Shown: one piece after another, positions 22,760 through 33,425 of the stretch
How positions within the stretch are numbered: the first letter of the stretch is position 1
Layout of the letters: every line of letters begins with the position of its first letter
DNA from: Pararge aegeria
Taxonomy: Eukaryota; Arthropoda; Insecta; Lepidoptera; Nymphalidae
Assembly: GCF_905163445.1 (NCBI RefSeq)
Contig: NC_053187.1
Location: forward strand, 1,488,001 to 1,552,000
Direction: 5' to 3'
DNA length: 64,000 nt
The notes under the pieces: generated by a model
Database searches by the model: none
The model's input: the letters and a program-made list of their open reading frames with translations, nothing else
Told to the model about the DNA's origin: nothing
Translations under genes and position numbers: made by a program

Positions 22760-23235
22760 TACACAGCCATTTTCTAAGTTACGTGCGTTTTAAGTAATTA
22801 CAATATCACTTGCTTTTCTTAAGTATAGTTCAACGGGTACATACCACGATAATATTTTGGATTGGTCGATTTTCGTGGTCACGACGGGACTGCGTAGGAA
22901 CGAGATGTCAAGTAAGATGTCACGGGCAGAATCTGACTACCCGCTTTCGTGTATTTCACGAACTGTTCGACACACTACATATGTACCAGTTGAACTATAC
23001 TTAAGAAATGTTGATTAACCGCGACAATCTTAGTTTAAAATCATTGATCACTTGCTTTAACTGTGAAGGAAAACATCGTGTGGAAACCTGAGCCTGAGAG
23101 TTCTACATAATGTTCTCAAAGGTGTGTTGAGTCCTTCAATCTGCACTGGGCCAGCGTGGTGCTACGGCCTTAGCCCCTTCTCACTGTGGAAGGAGACCCG
23201 TGCCCTGTAGTGGGCCGGTAATGGGTTGTATTGCC
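22760..23235 (+). repeat. SINE-3 copy split by a hairpin element
   Basis: SINE-3 body pieces lie at 22760-22816 and 23047-23235. They are separated by a 230-bp insertion, and the 12 bases at the junction are duplicated on both sides. Confidence 0.75.
22817..23046. mobile_element. Hairpin element with 12-bp target duplication
   Basis: Identical 12-mers ATCACTTGCTTT flank it at 22805-22816 and 23047-23058. Inverted repeats 22815-22843 and 22980-23008 match at 28 of 29 positions. A 38-base tail follows the second repeat. No coding capacity. Confidence 0.8.
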
Positions 23236-23371
23236 ATACTCTTTATTAATACAAGATCTACACTAAATTATTAACAATATGGCAAATGGTCTCATTAGCA
23301 ACAATGCTCAGTGCTGATTTTCAGTGTGCTCCAGTATCAAACTGAGCAAACAACCAAGTCCCTTTATTTTT

Positions 23372-23640
23372 GATGGCCGATTGGCGCAGTTTGCAGCCAC
23401 CCTGCTTTCTAAGCCCAAGGCCGTGGGTTCGATTCACTCAACTGGAAAATGTTTGTGTGATGAGCATGACTTTTTATCAGTGTCTGGGTGTTTATATGTA
23501 TATTCTAAGTATTTATTTATAAAAATATTCGTCAGTCATTTTAGTACCCATAACACAAGCTACGCTTACTTTGGGGCTAGATGGCGATGTGTGTATTGTC
23601 GTAATATATTTATTTATTATTATTATTATTTATTTATTAC
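23372..23640 (+). repeat. SINE-1 copy
   Basis: Head, body and TTTA/TTA tail complete. An ACTAGCTG-type repeat begins immediately after it. Confidence 0.85.
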
Positions 23641-23803
23641 TAGCTGACCCGTGCAACTTTGTCTGCGCCAGATCGGTTATTACCGGAAAACACGAATTAA
23701 ATGACATTTTCTAAAATTGAATCCTAGCTAGATCGATATATCGCCCCCGAACTCCCTGTATACTAAATTTCATGAAAATCGTTGGAGCCGATTCCGAGAT
23801 TCC

Positions 23804-23837
<34 letters not shown>

Positions 23838-23913
23838 GGAATCTCGGAATCGGCTCCAACGATTTTCATATATATATATATATATGGAATCTCGGAATCA
23901 TACAAAAATTTCC

Positions 23914-23965
<52 letters not shown>

Positions 23966-24010
23966 GGAATCTCGGAATCGGCTGTAATTGTATATATATA
24001 TATATATATA
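23641..24010. repeat. ACTAGCTG-type repeat with TA-rich palindromic arrays
   Basis: Starts CTAGCTGACCCGTGC and runs to ATTCCAATTATATA. Its end portion is then repeated in both orientations between long TA tracts. Tyr/Ile-rich frames here are translations of TA repeats. Confidence 0.75.
23772..23869. repeat. 98-bp perfect palindrome
   Basis: The left half 23772-23820 and right half 23821-23869 are exact reverse complements with no spacer. The centre is a TA tract and the outer 32 bases of each half are non-repetitive. Confidence 0.92.
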
Positions 24011-25565
24011 CTAGCCGTTTCCAGCCCGCTTCGCTGGGCGAATTGAAAAAGGAAATAAATTACATTTTATGTTTCATTTTTATTTATTTTTTATTATTCT
24101 CCTTTTTTTTATTTTTGTATGAACATAAATAGGCCCCGCGGATAGAACTGTAAGCATCGATATTGTTTAGACTTACTCAAATTCCAAATTCCATCGATTT
24201 AGCCTGTATCTTTCATCCAGGTGATTTTTCTCACTAATATTCATTGTAACTTTCAATGTGCAATCATTATAACATTTCCGTGCCTTTCTTCCAAAAATTA
24301 ATAATAATTGACATGAAGAAAAAAATTTGAAATGAGCATTGAAAGTTTAAGTTAAAGTCATTGCAAGTCTCATATGTGAAGTTGAAATCTGTCTAGGTTC
24401 AAGTCCGACGAATTTTCTGTCAACTAAAATTTTCTCCGTGACATCAATTTTTTATAGAAAATTAATTGTGCATGTTTTTTATGAATTCTATTGGAATAAG
24501 TAACTAAATTTCTTTTCCACATCTCATGTGCTTGGAAAATGCATTCATTTTAATCTGTTACATTTCCGCGATCCCGCAATAAAAGAATTCGTCGGTTATG
24601 TAGTCTGCAAAAGTAAAATGAATGTAAAATTCTTAGTCCGTTGATTGGATAGCTACATGTAAAGTTAAGTTTTTGAAACCTCTCAATGACTTTTTCTCCG
24701 CTGCCAAAAAGACGATTGTTGTAAGGAAATACACGAATATCCCTACATACACGAAGATCCCCACCAAATTTGGAGTCTGTAGAAGTTACAGGTTAGAAAT
24801 AAAAATTTTAGATTTTAACACCCACCCCCGCAATTCCTGTCGGAAGTAGACTTTATTGAAATCCATTTTGAGATGTTCTTTATGTGAATAATAAAAGATT
24901 TAGAAAGAAGAAGATATTTAGAATTTTTAGAAGCTATATTTCGAAATTGAAATTTTTTATTGTTAACACCCACCCCCGGTAAACTTATTGGAGGTGATTC
25001 ATTGTAAAATCCGCTCGAAGATCATTTTTATATTACATATAGAATACTCTCACTAAATTTGGAGTCTATAGGAGCTATCGCTTGGAAATTGAAAATTTTC
25101 ATTGTTAACGCCCCCGCAATCTTCTTTGGGATGGGATATCGTAAAATTTGTTCATAAATCATTTTTATCGGGCTATTTTAAAATTTTCTTACATACAAAA
25201 CTTTCTCCTGACAATTCTGAAGATAAAAAAAAGCCCAATTGGTCCAGCCGTTCTCCACTACCGTGAGTAGATTCTTAGCTGAATGTAAAAAACCATAATC
25301 CGTTTAATACACTCTGTTGAAATCCATGAAAACAAAAGAATCAAGAGAAAATGCTTATCTTTTGTTTTTATTAGCGGGATAAATGTTCATAAAAGTAAAA
25401 CAGCAATAAAAAAATGAAGGGATGTTGGAATTCAAAAAATAGATAGCCATAAACCATGTAGGAAAAATTTCGCATCGAATGGTGGTAGTTTCATGTCGAT
25501 ACGATCAGTGGTTTAGGCGTGATTGAGCCTCAAACGAAGACCATTTTCATTATATATATATAGAT
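24011..25565 (+). mobile_element. Long non-coding interspersed element (about 1.5 kb)
   Basis: Begins CTAGCCGTTTCCAGCCCGC, a variant of the ACTAGCTG-type start, directly after a TA tract. It ends in a TA tract at about 25548-25565. It carries several diverged internal repeats of a unit with CACCCCCGCAAT-like words (near 24825, 24970 and 25115). No open frame. Class unresolved. Confidence 0.5.
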
Positions 25566-26040
25566 ATATACAAGAATTACTCGTTTAAAGATATAAGATA
25601 ACTAAGAGTTAGGAATTTTAATAAAAAAACCCCTAATAGACACTCAAAAATATTCTTCCTACATTTATATTGCAGAAATTCGCAAAAAAACATCATCTCC
25701 AATCACCTTTTAACATTTCCCATTGATTGTACAACCTTCATGCCTCATTTTACTTGAAAATCCACAGGAAAGGCGAGCTAGTATGCTAAATTTGAATTTC
25801 CGTACCCCGACATGAGCGAGATGGCTATACTGCTTGTACAATATCCTGCATGAGTAAGACTGGGACGGGTATACAATATTAGGAATATAAGAGTGTGAAA
25901 ATGTGACTGGAGATCTTGACTCTACCAATGATATACGTTGTTGATATTTCGTAGATGTTTCTTCTTGGTTACACACTCTAAGAAGATCTGGAATACTGTT
26001 TTCGGCTACTGCCATGCTACCTATCTTTAGCCTCATTATC
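25566..26040. other. Gene-free stretch, with one unsupported reverse frame
   Basis: A 108-codon frame on the - strand (25710-26036) has ordinary composition but no recognisable domain, signal peptide or clear splice sites. Confidence 0.4.
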
Positions 26041-26044
26041 GGGG

Positions 26045-26310
26045 GAACCGAATTTCATCCTCGACAAGCATCTGTAACTTTTCGGAGTTATGTGCGTTTT
26101 AAGCAATTAAATATCATTTGCTCTGAAACATAACACACTTTACGGTGAAACATCGTGAGGAAAAACTTGCATGCGATTTACGATAAAGTTCTTAAGGGAG
26201 CGTGAAGTCTGCCAATCCGTACTTGGCCAGCGTGGTGGAATTCAGTCTAAGCCCTTCTCTTTTTGAGAGAAGACCTGTGGTGCCCGTAATGATGATGATT
26301 GACAAACGTT
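26045..26310 (+). repeat. SINE-3 copy, diverged
   Basis: Body from TTATGTGCGTTTTAAGC to a GAT-triplet tail. The head is mostly lost. Confidence 0.7.
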
Positions 26311-27184
26311 GTTGATATTCCAAGGATTTTTTTTTTCTTATAACAAACACTACAGATTAGGAAAGCTCTCCTGGTTCTCCGATCCCATCTATCGTACATA
26401 CGTTGTGTACGCACCAAGAGTCTTTCCACAATAGACTGCAACTTTCAAAAAGTATTGAGTAATTATAAGTCAAAAAGTCTTGACGGTCTGCGCTGATCTT
26501 TCTAGACTTTGTAATAAGTAAGTACAGATGCACATATTACTTATATACACGAATCTTCGTCCATCCAGTCTGTTCCATTTATGTAATCACGTTAAAGTAA
26601 AATTCTATATAATCTACTCCCAATTTGAAAATTTGATAAATTCCTTAATACTCTTTCGTCCAATGTTGGAGTGTCGATTCACGCAAATGACTCCACATTT
26701 GCGAACGCACAAATCTTATTTTAAGAAACCTTTTCTGTTTGTTATTTAGTTTAGAAATCTTTTTTGGAAATCCCTCCTTTGTATTGCCAGATAGTTCATC
26801 GTCACTGTGCAAGTGGATATATGAAGTATTCATTTCTTATGATTAAGTTTTGAGACAAGAAAAACACAGATTCACACTAATATTATGAATGCAATGTATT
26901 TTTGAGCGAACTCGGGTGAAATAAAAAATGCAAAGACACATAGTTAAGAACTTACAGAACCGTCATTCAGCCATTATTGCATGCAGTGCAGTGTGTCCAA
27001 AAAACGTGAAAACGAAATATTAAATCCAAAAGTTCTCATTTTCCCAGGTAAAATAATTCCTGTCAACTGCTAAATGGCCTGAAGTTACTAATCACCTGTT
27101 TGAGAAACACTACTAAAGTGGAGTGGTTTTCGATGCTTCAATATTAGTCGAGCACACGGTTTCTGTCTGTTCTTAATTCTGTGT
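26311..27184. other. Gene-free stretch
   Basis: No family recognised and no credible coding signal. Confidence 0.45.
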
Positions 27185-27480
27185 AAGATACATATAGTAA
27201 TATCGCTTAAAGCGTCCAGACAAGCATTAATGTAAGAATCATGTTACTTCTTAGTCGTTTCAGTCTTGACAGATTGGGCGTGGTCGTCATCTGGGTGTTG
27301 TGGCTCGCTTGACAATACTTCGCCACTCTTCTCTAACGGTTGCCTTTCTTGCGCATTCATGTAGAGGAGCCTCGGTTGTAGCCTTCACTTGGTCCGTCCA
27401 TCTCATCGGTGATCTTCCGCGTGCTCTGGTACCTTCAACTTTACCTTGAACCACAAGTCGCTAATGGACACGTCATTACG
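27185..27480 (-). mobile_element. LINE-C (RTE-like) C-terminus
   Basis: The - strand reads LVVQGKVEGTRARGRSPMRW, then TDQVKATTEAPLHECARKA, then EEWRSIVKRATTPR and a stop at 27288-27290. This is the typical end of RTE-like and craniofacial-development-protein-2-like reverse transcriptases. Only this end remains. Confidence 0.75.
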
Positions 27481-27904
27481 CCTGGACACAGAATCATGTT
27501 AAGGAAAGCGTTTACTATTTTAGTAGTATCTCTAATATTTTCTATATCAACGGTACATACATATTTGGAATCATCAAAAGGAGTCGGTGGATAGTGAATA
27601 ATTTTGAATCGAAAATACGCTATGGCGGACTCCTTTTGTACAATCAATATTCAATAGTAGTCGTTTGAATTCGCGATTATTTTGGAATTTCAAATTTTCG
27701 CCTGCGCCACAAATGGGAAGATAGAATAATTTAAGATGTTTAAATAAATACTCTTTTATTCTTTAGGGAAAAAGTACGTTCACAAGTCTTCTCTCAACTG
27801 TTTTGTTGCATTTGAACCCTTGACGGCACTTTTTGTTCAGTGATGATGCAATCTAGAGAGCTAAACTGTAAGGGGTATGGCAGTTGTAAAGTAAGAAAAT
27901 AAAG
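27481..27904. other. Gene-free stretch
   Basis: A reverse SINE-2 fragment lies at about 27830-27895. The rest is unassigned. Confidence 0.4.
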
Positions 27905-28290
27905 TTAATAAGTCAAAAATATCTTGATTCAAGTAGGCCTTTTGCACTTTTGACGCGTAGGTACATTACATGAGAAATGCGTATACGGTAGTAAGATGAT
28001 CTCGATATTCGTAAACTTAAAACTAAAGCTATAAGGATTCCAAACGCGTCCTGGTCTAAGTAGAAGGTACAACAAACTTAGCCAGCTGTTTTTTTTTTGT
28101 TATTACCATCTCACTTTGTTATTTAAAATTGTTAGAAGAGCAACCTGGTTAGAGCAATAATTAACACCCAAGTTTTTGGGTGTGAATGTGTCTCAAACCC
28201 TCTTCTCCCTTCTCTCTTCTCATTGAGGAGGTCACCCGTGCCCTGTAGTGCGCCGGTAATGGGTTGATATGATGATGATGATGATAAGAC
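27905..28290. repeat. LINE-B 3' end (-) and SINE-3 3' end (+)
   Basis: The complement of the LINE-B tail and untranslated segment (27905-28190) abuts the last 90 bases of a SINE-3, with its GAT-triplet tail. Confidence 0.7.
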
Positions 28291-30053
28291 AAGATCACAA
28301 AGATTTTGAATTTTAACCCAAAAAAAAGAAATTAAAGTGCCCTTTTAAAGAAGGAGTTTTTAATAGTATTTCTTAGTTGCCAATGTTAGGGCTTCAAAAT
28401 AATTATATGAAGATGCTAATATCTTCGCTATTTCAATATTAATTTGGAATCTCGTCAAAAACACTTCAGCTTACATGCCTTTGTATTTTCATTTTGTTTA
28501 CAGAGTGGGTTCTTTCATCTTGCATAGGTACAATGTAGTCGCGTGTGTACATCGCGCCGCGCCGGTAATTACATATTTCAATATTTAAGTAAAGCGTCAT
28601 CTATATCCAACTGTGTAATCAACTTGGTTCAACTTATTACTTAACCTATTTGGGTAACCCTTAACCCTTATTCCTATTTTAGTTATCGGTTTACCCACAA
28701 GATGGCATTCAATGATTTTATTAGTACAGTTACAGCGCCATCTTTCGGTGGCATATCTCATTTTTTGCTCACGTGCCATCTAGCGGTACACTAATAAACT
28801 ATAACGAGTACTTGCGAGTGAACCGAAGGAGCTTTTCGAGTGAGCTTTGCTTTAAGCTTTATACTTTTTAGACTCCACTCAACAGACAGCGCTAGGAGTA
28901 TTTACGTTTTTGTTAAAATCTTTCTTAATGTATTTTATTTCTTACTTGTCTTATTCGTAGCGAATTTCAGTTCATATTTTGCACCTTTTATTTTTTTTTT
29001 ATGATTCATGGGACTTTTTTAGGACTTATTTTTTAAGAGCGAGGCATCTTTTTTAATGAAAGTATCAGTTATGCATTAACTTAAGCAAAGTGACCCTCAT
29101 ACTCAACTGTTCAATAAGCCTACGGTTCTATATCGGTGTGTTCTATTCATATTTTACTGTATCTATTAGGGTGCAAACCTCAGACTGAGAGAGTTTACGG
29201 CTATCCCGAAGGATGGCATACAAAAGCGCTCATAATAATATTTCAAGTGAGCTTTGTGTAAAAGCTTTGTATATTTTTTATTTCTTTCAAAAGATGGGGT
29301 TAGTAGTAAATAAGTGTTTTGTATAATTATGATATTTTTTTTAATAATACGTAAGTATTTATAAGGATAATTTTATACATCGATTGTAATTAATAAATAT
29401 TATATTTACCAATTTATTTTTCACATACGATTTATTTTAATTTAAAAAATGATTTAAAAGGATATAAAGTGAAAAGAAAACACTTTTATTTGTAAAGAAA
29501 AAGCTATAAAAAATAATTACAGTATGTTCAACTTGTCATACAACTGAAAAGTTACTGATATATACTATATAGTCTTGATGATACTTACTAATAATATTTT
29601 AAGAAGATTAGTAATTGATGAAATTTGGAAAATATATAGTGGGCAAAACTTAGTAGATTCAATGGACTGACTAAAAAAATTCCATCCATGGTAGAATAAT
29701 TCTTCTAGACAGTTTTCAAGAAACCAATAAATAAATAGTACCTACAAAGGAAAACGGTAAGCCGCTAATTAAACCCAGAAAGCTTCTAATTACCACACCA
29801 TATCGAGTGTATGGGAAGAGATGTACACTCAATATGGTATCGTCACACGCCATCGAAAATCACACATGGGGCCTATAGACATATAAGCATATAAACTATT
29901 CAGTACCAATCTAACCGTCGACAGGGATGCGCGTCTCGCCCCTTCAAATTTTACATCGAAAATACGCAACGAAATTTTTCATAGATGATAAAAATAAAAT
30001 TGTGTTTTGTTTTGTGATACGTGCTTATTTTAGTGATGTGTGTGGAAAATGTG
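28291..30053. other. Mostly non-repetitive spacer upstream of the candidate unc5 start
   Basis: Unusually poor in the repeat families that fill the rest of the window. Contains GC-richer parts near 28530-28570 and 28700-28880. An imperfect hairpin has 15-bp arms (29797-29811 and 29824-29838, one mismatch). A TATAGA at 29874 lies 28 bases before an initiator-like TTCAGT whose A is 29902. This arrangement fits a core promoter, but no expression evidence exists here. Confidence 0.35.
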
Positions 30054-30105
30054 ATGCGGATTGTGTTTTTGATTAGCGTTGTTGTCGGAAAAGTGAGAAA
30101 TGGAG
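30054..30105 (+). CDS. Candidate signal-peptide exon (tentative)
   Basis: An ATG at 30054 opens MRIVFLISVVVGKVRNG, a short hydrophobic stretch after a basic residue, as in a signal peptide. It follows a GTG-rich leader typical of insect 5' untranslated sequence. Possible donors are GTGAGA at 30093 (phase 0) and GTAAAT at 30106 (phase 1). The first unc5 exon seen needs phase 2, so a direct join would break the frame. Either an intermediate exon exists or this is not part of unc5. An upstream in-frame ATG is at 30036. Confidence 0.2.
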
Positions 30106-31818
30106 GTAAATAAAAAGCTATATTTACGTTTTGCACAAAATGAAGTCTAAACTTGTTCTCAACATAAGTTCAGTAAGGGATCACGATTAAAGTTTAGAAA
30201 ACCTGTACTTCAGGCTCGTACGTTCTTCGTCTAGGAATGTCATTTTGCGAGGAATCTTTAATAAAAAAAAATTGTAAATTGCTTTGTGTCCCCATTGTCC
30301 TGACATTCTTATTACTGAGATAGGTTTTTACTTACTTTTATACCTAATAAGCTACGATAGCTTTCTATATACCTAAGTGAGTTTATAATAAAAAAGGGCA
30401 TTCGTATTTAAGTATGACCTTTTTTCTCGCAATGTTCTACCAATGTTTATTGTGTATTGAAGTTTAAAAGATTTTAGGTTCACGATTTATATTAGTATGC
30501 ATATTTCCAGCTTATCCTGACTCTTAAGTCTTAAATAGGAAAGTGGAAGTGGAAGGAAGTGGTGAAGATTTCTCAGTACATATTATCGTAGTTTTTTTTC
30601 ACTACCCCTAAATTGGTTTCGACGCGAAATCGTACCGGAACGCTAAATTGCTAACCGATATTCGTTTTTCGGTAGGGTGGTATCCAGCCCCTGCCAAAGC
30701 CATACCAGACAAGAGAAGATTCCAAATTAAACCTTTCAGGCATCAAACCCGGGGTCTTCCTCAAAAAAGTGCAGAGGCTGTCACAGTTCTTTGCTACAGT
30801 TTCAAAGTAATAAGATTATTAACATAGGATACCTAGGTAGGTAGAACCTACAGGTAGGTTTTGGAGGTACCTACGATAACCATGTCCGCTAGTAAGGATT
30901 TCAAACAGATTAGCCACTCCACTGGCTCTCCGTACTTATTACATTCGCTTCCTTCTTTCACTAACCACGTTTTTTTAAGGTTCATATTTCAAGCTCATAT
31001 TGCTCTTAATTGAATTACTTCTACCTTTGATTTAATGTGCTTCGTTAGTTTAATGGTTATTGATTTCTAACTACGGATGGCTGTCCCGAGTTCGATTCCC
31101 GGGAACGGTTTTTCGGTTAAAAAATCTAATTATTATAATAATATAATAATAATAATAATAAACTTTATTCAGCTTCCACACATAAGTAAACTAATGAAAA
31201 CTAATTACTAATTACATTAAAACTAAATATACACTATTTTACAAACTAAATGCCTTATCGAAAGGTGCTTCAGCTGAAAAGGCTGCTACCTCAGCATGCT
31301 GCTGCAGTATTTGACAACTGCAGCGCTGATTTTCAGGTATAGCCTTGATTGGCGTCACGGATTTGCCGGGAAAAGTTTAAAAAGAAGCGAAGTGAACTTG
31401 ACAAGGAGAGGGAGTATACGGAAAAATAAAGTAAAATAATATATATAAAATTATCAAACGATACAATTACAAGCAGTGTCCATCCACATACCGTAATTAA
31501 GCAGTTGGTTCAGGTTATAATGGCCAATCAATGCCCACCAGCCCGCATTTGAGCAGCGTGGTATATGCTACGAAAACCTATCTCCCGTGAGAGGGGCCTG
31601 TACAATAGCGGGACATTAATACGCTGATCATCTTTATGGACGTGGACAGCAATGGGCGTCCACTGCTGGACATAGGTCTTTTGTAGAGAGCTCCAAATAC
31701 CATGGTCTTGTGTTATATATACGGTGTTGATGTTATTGTAACATATAGAAACTGATATTACGGTGCTATCTTAGAGGGTGCATAAACTAAAACCCAAAGA
31801 TATTGATCAACCTAACCT
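30106..31818. other. Spacer or intron with SINE debris
   Basis: A reverse SINE-2 copy lies at about 30590-30780. A tRNA-like head with GTTAGTTTAATGG and GAGTTCGATTCCCGGG is at 31040-31110 and does not fold as a complete tRNA. An ATA-triplet microsatellite is at 31136-31162. The rest is unassigned. Confidence 0.45.
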
Positions 31819-32055
31819 TTGACGGCCGATTGGCGCAGTTTGCAGCGACCCTGCTTTCTGAGTCTAAGGCCGTGGGTTCGATACCCACTGCTGAAAAAAT
31901 GTTTGTGTGATGAGCATGAATGCTTCATTCTAAGTAGGTATTTATGTATAGTATTTATCCAAATATTCATCAGTCATCTTAGTACCCATAGCACAAGCTA
32001 CGCTTACTTTGGGGCTAGATGGAAATGTGTGTATTGTCGTAGCTTTTTTTTTTTA
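31819..32055 (+). repeat. SINE-1 copy
   Basis: Full head and body with a T-run end. A long frame through it is a SINE translation. Confidence 0.85.
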
Positions 32056-32189
32056 ACCTTTTCCAAACTCTACTACTTCCGTATTGAATTAAGTTGTGTT
32101 ATCCTTATCTACAGGGATGAGGATAGAACCACTACTTTCAATCAACCATTTGAAGATCTCGGGATTAGATTTACTATCTCGGTGGAATC

Positions 32190-32630
32190 TGACTTCCGAT
32201 AGTAGAGTCAAAACAAACAGACTGACTTGACGTTTCAAAAGTGCTTATAAACTGGAACTATATTATGAAAATTTAGCTTAATTTGCTATACTCCACGTAT
32301 GGTGTAATTTATAACATATTACAATGAATAATTGTTGTTGTTGTCACTCAACAATTATTCATTGTAAAGTCAACATTTCCTGAGGATGCTCCGGTTTCGG
32401 AGCGAAACGTGCGTAGAGGGTACATTGCCGAAGATCTGTTTGGTGTGCAGTATAAGGATTGAAGAAATTATAAATCACACCCAGTTTCTTCTGCTTATCA
32501 CGGAGTATAGCAAATTGAGCTTAATTTTCATAGTATATAATTGATTTCCGCAGAATATCGAATGCTTCAATCCAATACATGTAAACTTGGAATAAATGAA
32601 TTTAGAATTTTTTGAATTTATTATATTTAG
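32190..32630 (+). repeat. LINE-A tail split by the 12-bp-duplication element
   Basis: The LINE-A 3' untranslated segment (32190-32262) is interrupted by a copy of the element seen at 3120 and 57718 (about 32265-32540). The LINE tail resumes near 32578-32625. Inside is a perfect 17-bp hairpin (ACAATGAATAATTGTTG and its complement). The block ends about 50 bases before an unc5 acceptor. Confidence 0.65.
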
Positions 32631-32678
32631 CCACTAACGAAAAGAAAACGATTGCTAAATAATTTCTCTTATTGCAGG

Positions 32679-33130
32679 TACAGAGCGAACTACGGAAAAA
32701 GAAACGAGACCTGAGTATATACATCCAGACGGTCTCCTGAACTTCGATCCATACTTATCCGACTTCAAACATGTACCCGAGGAAGAGGACTACATACCGT
32801 TACCAGAAAACGATGAAACTATAGACGGACTACCAATATTCCTAATGGAGCCAAAGAACTCCTATGTTCTACGTACTAAACCAGCTACTCTTCTATGCAG
32901 AGCTGCTAACGCTTTACAGGTGTTTTTCAAGTGTAACGACATTAGGACTGAAAAAACAATACAGTTTGATCACGTGGACCCTCAAAACGGGGTGAGAGTC
33001 GTAGAAGCTGAACTAAATGTGACAAGGCATGAGTTAGACGAATATTTCGGTGGGAAATACAGTTGTGACTGCTATGCGTGGAACAGCAAGGGCAAGATAC
33101 GGAGTCAAGGAGTTTTCATTGAATTTGCTT
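32679..33130 (+). CDS. unc5: UNC-5 netrin receptor exon: acidic linker and Ig domain 1
   Basis: UNC-5 is a membrane receptor that binds netrin and mediates repulsive axon and cell guidance. This exon gives residues 1-150 plus one base. Residues 1-51 are a linker rich in Asp/Glu. Residues 52-151 form Ig1, from PIFLMEPKNSYVL to GVFIEFA. It has the four-cysteine pattern of UNC5 Ig1 (C73, C85, C129, C131), with LLCRA, FFKCND and YSCDCYAW. NVT at 113-115 is a possible N-glycosylation site. The acceptor TTATTGCAG precedes 32679 and the donor GTAAGT starts at 33131. A second in-frame AG six bases into the exon (32683-32684) could drop two residues. Entry phase 2, exit phase 1. The upstream signal-peptide exon is not established. 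Confidence 0.95.
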
Positions 33131-33167
33131 GTAAGTAAAAATAATTTCATAATTTTCATTAGTACTA

Positions 33168-33425
33168 GACGGCCGATTGGCGCAGTGGGCAGCGACCCTG
33201 CTTGCGAGCCAAGGCCGTGGGTTCGATTCCCACAACTGGACAATGTTTATGTGATGAACATGAATGTTTTTCAGTGTCTGGGTGTTTATCCTATATATTA
33301 TAAGTATTTATGTATATTATTCATATAATTATTCATCAGTAATCTTAGTACCCATAACACAAGCTCTGCTTACTTTGGGGCTAGATGGCGATGTGTGTAT
33401 TGTCGTAGTATATTAGTTTATATAT
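33168..33425 (+). repeat. SINE-1 copy 37 bases after an unc5 donor
   Basis: Full-length head and body in the same orientation as the gene. It begins 37 bases after the last base of the Ig1 exon. Confidence 0.88.

Noticed and set aside
23711..24132. Tyr/Ile-rich frames, also 50137-50469
   Set aside because: Translations of TA dinucleotide tracts.
25710..26036. 108-codon reverse frame
   Set aside because: No recognisable domain, signal peptide or splice sites. It is the kind of frame expected by chance in 64 kb.
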